DNA of 9,576 nt from Candidatus Woesearchaeota archaeon (lineage in GTDB: Archaea > Nanobdellota > Nanobdellia > Woesearchaeales > DSVV01): the NCBI GenBank assembly GCA_023267795.1, contig JAHFMP010000026.1:1-9576 (forward strand), read 5' to 3'. The translations under genes and the position numbers were made by a program. The notes beneath the pieces were generated by a model. It was not told where the DNA came from. It saw only the letters and a program-made list of their open reading frames with translations, and made no database searches. How positions within the stretch are numbered: position 1 is the first letter of the stretch; each line of letters starts with the position of its first letter. Shown piece after piece: positions 1 through 7,236 of the stretch.

Positions 1-3000
1 AGCAACCTGATTATTGCCATAGTATGTTGCAGGAGAGGGTGACAATTTTGTCCCTCCAGAAGTGCTGTACAACAAGACACTGCCACCAACACCATTTGCC
101 AGATCCATGAATTTTGCGCCAAGACTGCAATCAATGCCATTGACAGTAGAAAACACACAATTCAGCATGCTAATATCTCCTTTCTTTGTTATTGGTTTGA
201 CAATTGTTTTTGTCACTTCTTCGCCGCCAATAATATATGTTAATTGAAGCACAAGTTTATTGTGCCAGCTTGCACTGTTTTCTGCAATATAAATAATGTT
301 TTCATCAAATAAATCATCTTTTGTCAGGAAGCCGCGAACTTTTCCCTTTGCAACAAGATCTATGTTATCGCTGCCTGTTTGTGCACAGTATTCTCCGCCA
401 CCACCTTCATATCCTTTTGCACATTCCAGCCATGCCTTAACTTTCGTATCTCCTCCTGGAACAATGCCGATGTAAATATTATATGCAATTGTAATTTTGC
501 CTGTGAATGGATCAAAACCATATGGCCGCGATGTTGCTTCTGCTGCTGCAATAGGTGCAACAGGAATTTCTTCCACAATACTGTCCAGTGCATCTTCCAA
601 AACAGTCCAGTCAGCAGTGAATGCAGCTAAACATGCCTTGTTCAAAATACTGTCTGTGGATAATCCTAATTGATCCTTGACAATATTTCCATATCTGTTT
701 TTTAATCCTTTTGTAATGCCTTGTGCATTGTCCTGATAATTTGCAAGTGCATCATCGCCAACCATTCCTGCAATAACACCTGTTCCCTGACCAAGGCTTT
801 TGAATATATGCTTAAATATTTGTGTAAGTATATCGCAGACAAAATAACTCATCAATCGTTCACAGTAGCCAGCAGTTGTTTCTCCTATCAATGCCTGCTG
901 CAAACATTTTTTTGCACCATACATAATTTTCAGCAGGTTTTCCAGATGACCTTTTGCTCCAGTAATACAGCCGCACTGCAAACTGCCAAAGAGATCTTCA
1001 GCAGGATTCATGTTATATCCTTTACCAATCAAACATTTTGTATTATCATATCGTGGACACTCTTCACTGTAGCAGCCAGGAATATCATTGACAGAAGGCT
1101 CAGATAATTCAGCCTTAGAAACATCTGAGCACCAGACATTAGAACTTTTTTTTGCCTTAGAGCCACCAATAGAAAAGCCAGGAGTATCTTTTTTCTCCAA
1201 ACCTGTAAAAACAATTAAAGTTTGCACATCTTCTGGATTTTCACATTCATCTGAATTATAGACGCGTGATACAAGTCTTCCTGATGACAGTTTTTCATCA
1301 ACATCATAATAAGTTACTGTAATCTTTTCTCCTGTTTCAGGATCTGTGGTAGTATATTTGTAGTCTCCGACAGCTTCAAAATTATCGCAATTTGGTGGAA
1401 TAGCAGGACACAAAATTCTGTCACAGACCCAATAAATAGATTGCACATTTGTATTGCAGCCTTCTGCAGTTTCAGAAGTGCCGCTAAATCCTTTTACATA
1501 ATTCCATGCAATAACTGCACCGCAGCCGACTGTTGTCCATCGTGCTGCAACAGTAAGATATTTCACAGCAGATGTTGTGACGTTGATTGTTTGATCCAAT
1601 AATTCTATTGTCTTATTAATCATTGTTGGGCTCAGCCATTTTGTGAAAGATTCTGGCTTTTGAATGTCATAGCTCACTGTTGGATACAAATGACAGTTTG
1701 CTGCTTGTCCATTGCCGTCAGTATAACTAATGTATGTATCTAAATAAACACCGAGTTGTTCTGGCAGTTCGTCAAGATTTCCTGTATATTTATTGATAGT
1801 CACAGGCGCATAGACGTACACTTTTCCATTTTCACTGTTATATTCTGTTGATTTGACTGTCTGCGAACTCATAGTAATGTATTCATTGCTGTTTTCTATC
1901 CCGCCATATGTTTGTGCATAAGAAACATATTTTGCTGTTCCAAGTTCTACTGATTCCTCTGAAACAAGTTTTCCTCCTGAATTATCTTTCTGCACAGTAA
2001 TCTTTGCCATTTTTGGAGTGCCACCTCCGATATAAGTTAAATCAAACAATGCACTGCCAAGAATATTTCCTGCAGTCAAATCCTGCGTGTAAATGTTAAT
2101 AGGCAATGATATTGTTTTGCCGAGAACCCAGTCTGCACAGCTTGGCTGATATTTCACCTGCTTTGTAATGTCATATTTGTTGCCTGCTAAATCAGTAACA
2201 TTAAACACAAGAGTATTTTTGCCCAGTAACTGCTGATCTGCTTCTCCTGGCAATAAAGAAACAATAACAGAAAAGTTGCCTGCACTATCTGCAACAGTGC
2301 TTGTCGGAACACCAATAGTCATTGAAAGAAGATCAACAAATAAACTTGTTGGATCTGCAAGTGCTTCAAGTGATTGATATGGCCCTGGGCCATTGACATT
2401 GGCAAGATAATCACACTCTCCATATTTTGTCTGGAAATTAGGATCAGTACACCCCGAATATTCTCCATAGTTTGTAACAGTAAGAGAAGCTCCAGGTTCT
2501 GTATGTCCGTCAATTCTAAAAAGTTTGTAGTGTGTTTGCTCTGTAAAGCTCGTGTAAAACTCTACTTTTGGTGCCTGTTGATCAACATAAATAATTTTTT
2601 CGTAAGAAGCAATGTTGCCTGCATCATCTGCTGCTTGAATGGAAACAGTGTGATTTGTTGTTGCAGTGCCAACATCAAGTTGATATTCAAAATATCCAGA
2701 TTCATTGGAAACATACAAAGACCCTTTGCTTTTGCTATCAATAAAAAAACCAACTTCTGCACCTTGTTCTGTAATTCCTGAAATGTTGAGTTTACTTTCA
2801 CTTGTATAAGTCGGGAAATCATTGACAGTCAGTAAAGGAACAGCTGTATCAACATCAATAGTGTATGTTTTAAGTGCTTTATTATTGTCAGCATCCCATG
2901 AATCAATTTCAAGAATGTTTCTTCCTTTGACACCTTCAACATACGAATAAGGATTCAGAGTTACAGCAACCTCAAAATATGTGCCATTGACTTGCATAGC

Positions 3001-4272
3001 AACCTGCGCATACGGATTGCTTGCCCTGTTGACAAAAACATAAAGTTTTGCATTCTCTGCAGTTGTTCCTTTCAGAACAAGTGTTGCATTATTGACAAGA
3101 GAAGGAACTTCTTGTAAATCAAGAAAATCATACAAACTTTCTGAGGTTGTGAAATTAAAAATATCACTTTCTGTTTTTTCTGGTTCATCAATAACTATTT
3201 TGAAATAATATGTCATTCCACTAAGCAAATCCTCAAGCTGTTCACTGTGTTTAACAGCATCACTGTCTTCTTTTTTGTATTGATCAAATGAATCATCTGT
3301 GCTATAATATACACTTCCCTGTGTTTCATAATTTGTTGTCCAGCTGATTTCTGCTGTTCCTCTGCTTACATCTCCAACAGCAACATCAAAAATTTCAAGA
3401 GGTGTTTCATCACCAAGTGTTTTGAAAGAGTACGTTGTTGTGCTTGTAGTGCCTGCAGAAATAATTTTGTAATAATAGGTTTTGTCTTCTTCCAAATCCT
3501 TTAATGTTATTTCATGATTTGTAGATGTACTTCCTGTTGTCTGCGACTGATTTAGATTATTAGAACCTGTGCCATACAGCACTGTTCCATTCACTGCACG
3601 ATCTGTTTGCCACGAAATAATTGCAGTTGACTTTGTAATTTGAGTTGTTTGCACAAAAGTAATATTTACTGCCTGCTCTTCTGTTGTGACAGAAAGAGCT
3701 GAAGATGGAGCACTTTCTCTTCCATATTTATCAACAGCAGTAACTGCAAAAGAGTATGTTGTTTTGTAATTGAGGTTTGTTGTTTGATAGGATTTCTGCG
3801 ATGTAATATCAGATAATGTGCTGTCTTTATAGATGTTGTAGAACTGTGCGCCTGCAACAGAATCCCATTCCAGTTCCAATTCATTTTGTGCAAGAGAAGC
3901 AATTGCAAGATTTTCTGGAGCATGAAGCAGTGTTGTAAAATTCATGTAGTTGCTATTATAACTTCCAGAACTATCTGAAGCTTGAATGTTGTAGTAATAA
4001 TATTGACTATTTTGGAGATTAGTTATAGAGACACTGTGTGTTGTTCCCTGCCCCATTGTTGACGCAACAGTTTGCAGAGAAGAGGTTGTTTTTCCGTAAT
4101 TGATAAGGCCTGTTGATGCAGTGTCTGTTTGCCAGGAAACTGTTGCAGTTGTGTCAGTAACACTCACTACAATCGAATTTGGGTTCACAGACACTGCAAA
4201 GGCAACAGGGAATGTTGTGAAAAGGAGAACGAAAAAGAGGACAATGATTTTTTTGAGTATTTTTGATTGCAT
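1..4272 (-). CDS. Giant secreted multi-domain surface protein (FN3 and Ig-like repeats plus Cys-rich region), C-terminus cut off by window edge
   Basis: The frame is open from the ATG at 4272 through base 1 (1424 codons, no stop), so the C-terminus lies outside the window. Residues 1-26 look like a Sec signal peptide: MQSKILKK, then a hydrophobic core ending AFA|V. Four fibronectin type III domains follow, at about 27-116, 118-198, 203-285 and 291-378. Domains 1, 3 and 4 share the pattern T-A-x-(V/I)-S-W-(Q/T)-T, a GxxxY strand and a (Y)YYYxI or YYFKI strand, as in purple-acid-phosphatase-type FN3. Three Ig-like repeats follow at about 389-477, 478-565 and 566-710; the last two carry AGNxxxY signatures. 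Residues from about 712 onward match no domain I can name. They hold more than 20 cysteines, including CDRILC at 950-955 and CGC at 1100-1102. There are about a dozen N-x-S/T sequons. It is probably an extracellular adhesin or S-layer-associated protein; that role is inference. An in-frame GTG at 4281 is an alternative start. Confidence 0.95.
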   Translation of the reverse strand, partial: MQSKILKKIIVLFFVLLFTTFPVAFAVSVNPNSIVVSVTDTTATVSWQTDTASTGLINYGKTTSSLQTVASTMGQGTTHSVSITNLQNSQYYYYNIQASDSSGSYNSNYMNFTTLLHAPENLAIASLAQNELELEWDSVAGAQFYNIYKDSTLSDITSQKSYQTTNLNYKTTYSFAVTAVDKYGRESAPSSALSVTTEEQAVNITFVQTTQITKSTAIISWQTDRAVNGTVLYGTGSNNLNQSQTTGSTSTNHEITLKDLEEDKTYYYKIISAGTTSTTTYSFKTLGDETPLEIFDVAVGDVSRGTAEISWTTNYETQGSVYYSTDDSFDQYKKEDSDAVKHSEQLEDLLSGMTYYFKIVIDEPEKTESDIFNFTTSESLYDFLDLQEVPSLVNNATLVLKGTTAENAKLYVFVNRASNPYAQVAMQVNGTYFEVAVTLNPYSYVEGVKGRNILEIDSWDADNNKALKTYTIDVDTAVPLLTVNDFPTYTSESKLNISGITEQGAEVGFFIDSKSKGSLYVSNESGYFEYQLDVGTATTNHTVSIQAADDAGNIASYEKIIYVDQQAPKVEFYTSFTEQTHYKLFRIDGHTEPGASLTVTNYGEYSGCTDPNFQTKYGECDYLANVNGPGPYQSLEALADPTSLFVDLLSMTIGVPTSTVADSAGNFSVIVSLLPGEADQQLLGKNTLVFNVTDLAGNKYDITKQVKYQPSCADWVLGKTISLPINIYTQDLTAGNILGSALFDLTYIGGGTPKMAKITVQKDNSGGKLVSEESVELGTAKYVSYAQTYGGIENSNEYITMSSQTVKSTEYNSENGKVYVYAPVTINKYTGNLDELPEQLGVYLDTYISYTDGNGQAANCHLYPTVSYDIQKPESFTKWLSPTMINKTIELLDQTINVTTSAVKYLTVAARWTTVGCGAVIAWNYVKGFSGTSETAEGCNTNVQSIYWVCDRILCPAIPPNCDNFEAVGDYKYTTTDPETGEKITVTYYDVDEKLSSGRLVSRVYNSDECENPEDVQTLIVFTGLEKKDTPGFSIGGSKAKKSSNVWCSDVSKAELSEPSVNDIPGCYSEECPRYDNTKCLIGKGYNMNPAEDLFGSLQCGCITGAKGHLENLLKIMYGAKKCLQQALIGETTAGYCERLMSYFVCDILTQIFKHIFKSLGQGTGVIAGMVGDDALANYQDNAQGITKGLKNRYGNIVKDQLGLSTDSILNKACLAAFTADWTVLEDALDSIVEEIPVAPIAAAEATSRPYGFDPFTGKITIAYNIYIGIVPGGDTKVKAWLECAKGYEGGGGEYCAQTGSDNIDLVAKGKVRGFLTKDDLFDENIIYIAENSASWHNKLVLQLTYIIGGEEVTKTIVKPITKKGDISMLNCVFSTVNGIDCSLGAKFMDLANGVGGSVLLYSTSGGTKLSPSPATYYGNNQVA

Positions 4273-4277
4273 TTTGT

Positions 4278-4301
4278 TCACAACTTTGATAATTTTTGCA
4301 T
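4278..4301 (-). other. Possible 7-codon leader ORF overlapping the gene 3 GTG start
   Basis: In the gap before the FN3 protein the only good Shine-Dalgarno (GGAG, 4308-4305) sits 3 bases before an ATG at 4301. That ATG opens a frame reading MQKLSKL and stopping at TGA (4280-4278). The TGA overlaps an in-frame GTG (4281) of the large gene in a GTGA arrangement, which is the usual geometry for translational coupling. Neither the GTG at 4281 nor the ATG at 4272 has its own Shine-Dalgarno. A leader peptide that delivers ribosomes to the large gene would fit. The alternatives are chance in AT-rich DNA, or a base error that split the true N-terminus. Confidence 0.3.
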
Positions 4302-4304
4302 TTT

Positions 4305-4308
4305 CTCC
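4305..4308 (-). promoter_or_regulatory. Shine-Dalgarno GGAG before gene 3 leader ORF
   Basis: The minus strand reads TAAGGAGAAAATG here. The GGAG is complementary to the archaeal 16S rRNA tail. It lies 3 bases before the ATG at 4301, but 23 bases before the GTG at 4281 and 32 before the ATG at 4272. It is therefore placed for the small leader frame rather than directly for the FN3 protein. Confidence 0.45.
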
Positions 4309-4352
4309 TTATTTTACTTTTCTTAGTTCGTGTTTTTTTAATATCATACGTT

Positions 4353-7205
4353 TCAACTCAGCACAGGCGGATAATTACTACTTTGTTTATCTGCATATTC
4401 TATTGCTTCCAAATAATTTTCATCTGTTGGAACCATGACATCTTTTTTAATGACATAAAACTGGACAGTGGATGCTGCAGTAATTGCATTCGCAGCAGGT
4501 GTCCAATTATACACAAAACTTCCAACATACCTCTCATCCTGAAGTAATTTAATGTCAACAGCATAGGTAATATCATCTGCCACAAGCAGTTCAAAACTAT
4601 CAAAGCCAGCAGCTGCAAGTGTTTCTTCATTAATTTCTTCACCAACATCTTCTTCATTTCCTAATTCTGCTGTAATTGGATATACAATTACTTTTTCAAA
4701 ACCTTCTGCATCATTTTTAATAGTAATAACAGCCATTTCATTCTTTTCAATACTTCTCTCTGTAATTACATTATTATGATTTTCTACAACAGTAACAGTA
4801 AATGCCAGCTGTTGTAGGCGATACATTGGCAATAAAATAGTTGCACCATCTGTCTCCTCAGAAACTGTCTGGAATATCTTTTTTGTATGATACCCTTGCT
4901 TCTCTGCAATAAGCTGTCCATTGATGCATGTCGGGAATGTTGAAGAAAGCAATGGATACGTTGCAAGCATGCCAGAACTTTCATAGTGCCTTCCTGTTCC
5001 GCCGCCATAACCAGTGCTTCCAACAAGACATTCGAAATTTAGGCATTTGTATGAAATCTGAACATCTTTCAAAACTTCATCAAAGCCGTATTGGCTGTCC
5101 TGGCTAATAATATCCAATCCATAAATCCAGTTTGGCTGCTCTTCTTGTTTTGTGGTGATTATTCCGTCTTCATCAAGAGTGTATTTTGTCACAGCAGTTG
5201 TATTGCTGCAAAATGCTTTTTCTCTTGTTGTATCAACTTCGCTCGGCCATGGCTGCATTTCATTATATCTATCTGGTTCATTGCGATGCATAACAACAGG
5301 TGTTGCAAAATAAAATGGAAAATCAGCATTGTCTTCATCAGTAATTGTAAACATGACAGAATATGTTGCAGAATATTTGTGATGATATGTATGAATGCAT
5401 GGCAATGCAATTGTTTTGCCTACTAATTTAATATCTGTCACAACACCATTATTGTTTGGCTGAACATCAAGATTCATTCCCCAATGTGGATCATAGAGTG
5501 TTGCTACATGAAGATCATCCACCCCAGAAGCTCCCAGAGATACTTTATAGATGTTGTCATAATAAAGATCCCCTGTTTTTTTATAGTCAGTTCCTTCAAA
5601 CATAAGAAAAGGAAGATTTACAGAAACTGCCTTTTGAATATATTTTTTCATTTCAGCAATTGTCCAGCGTTTTGGTTTGCATGTAAAATCAAACCCTTCG
5701 TATGGCAGCCAGTCAGATGCTGCAATAATTTCATTTGTGTAAAATTCCAGAAATCCTTTTTCATTTTCGTTTTTCATGATTTGATTTGCCAAAAACAGTT
5801 TATTCCCAATTGTATTTTTGAATTCTACTTTAATTGCTGGCAGTGTTGCAGTGGTTGTTGCATCTGAAATCTGTACAGGAACAGAAAAAGAAACAGATAC
5901 TTCATCATCTCCTATGGTAATCTCTGCATTTAGTGGAACAGAAGAAACAGGAGTAATGCCAAACTGACTGAATGTTGAAAAATCTGCAAAACATGAATTC
6001 ATATTTTCAACAAGATAATTTTCAATCTCTTTTTCAAGATGAGGAATAGAAACTGACCTATCTTCTCCTGCAAGATACCAGTACGTGACAGGAAAGCCAG
6101 CATCAAGATATGCTTCTTTTTCTTCATAAGGAGAAGAAACATAGCCTCCATACATTCCTGCCTGAAAAATTGCCTGTTCTGTCACATCCTGCACGCATTG
6201 CTCTGCATATTTTGCCACAGGAATAAATTGCTGAGGAAGATTGCGGTATTTGTAAATTTCAGAAGTAAAATAAGTAAATAGTCCAACTCCCAAGAGAATG
6301 AAAATTCCCAGGATGATGAACACAGTAAGTTGTGATTTTTTGTTCATCAGAGGTATTTTTATTTTTTTATTGTGAAATTTTGTTTCTATTTTTGTTTCTA
6401 TAACCTCTTTGCCGTCAATTTTTATTATACATGCATAAACATAATATTTTGTCCAGCAAAAGTATGCTGCAAAGCAGAGTACGTACCAGAGGAAATAAAC
6501 TGCAACAGGCAAAAACAACAGAAAAGGAACAATTTCCATGACAACAAATGCACCAAGTATCATGATGATGCATGGAAAAATAAAGCAGTGGACCTTTTTT
6601 ATTCCAATCTCTACAAAAGCAGAAACTGTTTTCTGCACAGATTGTGTCATGACAAAAAGAGGGTGTAGCAAAGCCATTGTGTAAAAAACAATGAGCGGCA
6701 TCACAAAAAAGAAAATGATATTAAATGTTTCCAGCACAAACAAATACCAGCTTGCGACGAGCAATAAAATGAAAAATGCAAACGCACATATATTCAACAC
6801 CGCAAAATTACCTAATGATAAAAAAAGTTCCTTCAATGACTGCTGTTTTTTTTGAATCTTTTTCCAGACAAGATATTTGAAAACAACATAGTTGAGGAAA
6901 AGGACAAGAGCGATGACAACAGAGTATATCTTAAATTCTGTCAATTGATCTCCCATTGTCTGTACAGTTGCAATAAGTTGTTCTTGAGATGTAAATGTCT
7001 GTGCTTTTTGTATTAGTTTTGCAGTATCAAGCAGATCAAAAAAGGCAGGAAGGATTTTGTAAGCATAAAAAGAACCAACAAACAGAAGGATGAGGTAATA
7101 GATAAAATCCAAAAACAGAACGTGAATAAACTGCCTGTCGAGAGTCTTCCAGCTCTGAACAAATGCAGTGTTCTGCAAATATTTCTGAAATTTTTGAATG
7201 TTCAC
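4353..7205 (-). CDS. Membrane protein: six-helix N-terminal part fused to a KKSQ-type anchored ectodomain (950 aa, unknown function)
   Basis: The start is a GTG at 7205, supported by the GGTGA Shine-Dalgarno just upstream. Residues 1-285 look polytopic, with hydrophobic helices near 28-50, 92-113, 128-156, 160-183, 205-228 and 230-255. A basic stretch (FHNKKIK, 277-283) suggests a cytoplasmic loop. At M287 comes MNKKSQLTVF followed by a seventh hydrophobic helix (to about 313); this resembles an archaeal class III (prepilin-like) signal, with Ser in place of the usual Gly. Residues 314-950 would be extracellular. They include AEQCVQDVTEQAIF...GGYV (334-355), a W/Y-rich VTYWYLAG segment (373-380), and CLNFECLVGST (721-731) followed by CINGQLIAEKQGY (760-772). 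From memory, similar but separate six-helix and KKxQ proteins occur side by side in Woesearchaeota; this recollection is unverified. The junction lies beside an A7 run, so the fusion may be real or an artefact. No catalytic motif is evident. Confidence 0.93.
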   Translation of the reverse strand: MNIQKFQKYLQNTAFVQSWKTLDRQFIHVLFLDFIYYLILLFVGSFYAYKILPAFFDLLDTAKLIQKAQTFTSQEQLIATVQTMGDQLTEFKIYSVVIALVLFLNYVVFKYLVWKKIQKKQQSLKELFLSLGNFAVLNICAFAFFILLLVASWYLFVLETFNIIFFFVMPLIVFYTMALLHPLFVMTQSVQKTVSAFVEIGIKKVHCFIFPCIIMILGAFVVMEIVPFLLFLPVAVYFLWYVLCFAAYFCWTKYYVYACIIKIDGKEVIETKIETKFHNKKIKIPLMNKKSQLTVFIILGIFILLGVGLFTYFTSEIYKYRNLPQQFIPVAKYAEQCVQDVTEQAIFQAGMYGGYVSSPYEEKEAYLDAGFPVTYWYLAGEDRSVSIPHLEKEIENYLVENMNSCFADFSTFSQFGITPVSSVPLNAEITIGDDEVSVSFSVPVQISDATTTATLPAIKVEFKNTIGNKLFLANQIMKNENEKGFLEFYTNEIIAASDWLPYEGFDFTCKPKRWTIAEMKKYIQKAVSVNLPFLMFEGTDYKKTGDLYYDNIYKVSLGASGVDDLHVATLYDPHWGMNLDVQPNNNGVVTDIKLVGKTIALPCIHTYHHKYSATYSVMFTITDEDNADFPFYFATPVVMHRNEPDRYNEMQPWPSEVDTTREKAFCSNTTAVTKYTLDEDGIITTKQEEQPNWIYGLDIISQDSQYGFDEVLKDVQISYKCLNFECLVGSTGYGGGTGRHYESSGMLATYPLLSSTFPTCINGQLIAEKQGYHTKKIFQTVSEETDGATILLPMYRLQQLAFTVTVVENHNNVITERSIEKNEMAVITIKNDAEGFEKVIVYPITAELGNEEDVGEEINEETLAAAGFDSFELLVADDITYAVDIKLLQDERYVGSFVYNWTPAANAITAASTVQFYVIKKDVMVPTDENYLEAIEYADKQSSNYPPVLS
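6345..6347 (-). other. Internal candidate start codon (M287) for a separate 664-aa KKSQ protein
   Basis: The ATG is in frame with the 950-residue ORF and is followed directly by AACAAAAAATCACAA (NKKSQ), which would be a normal N-terminus for a class-III-like signal anchor. No Shine-Dalgarno is visible upstream. Translation from here would need coupling to an upstream gene ending nearby. One base fewer in the A7 run at 6362-6368 would create such an end: a TAA at 6362-6360, 12 bases before this ATG. Confidence 0.35.
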
Positions 7206-7209
7206 ATTG

Positions 7210-7216
7210 TCACCTT
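7210..7216 (-). promoter_or_regulatory. Shine-Dalgarno AAGGTGA deciding the GTG start of gene 2
   Basis: The minus strand reads AAGGTGACAATGTGAAC. GGTGA is a strong archaeal Shine-Dalgarno core and lies 4 bases before the GTG at 7205. An ATG at 7207, out of frame, is followed at once by TGA, so it cannot start the long protein. GTG is therefore the best start. Confidence 0.7.
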
Positions 7217-7236
7217 ATTTTAATTATTCTCATTTT

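Noticed and set aside
2374..2781. Plus-strand ORFs of 110-135 codons within the large minus-strand genes (also near 721, 5091 and 5484)
   Set aside because: They lie opposite strongly supported minus-strand coding sequence, have odd Cys/Phe/Ile-rich composition, show no start signals, and arise from the codon bias of the real genes.
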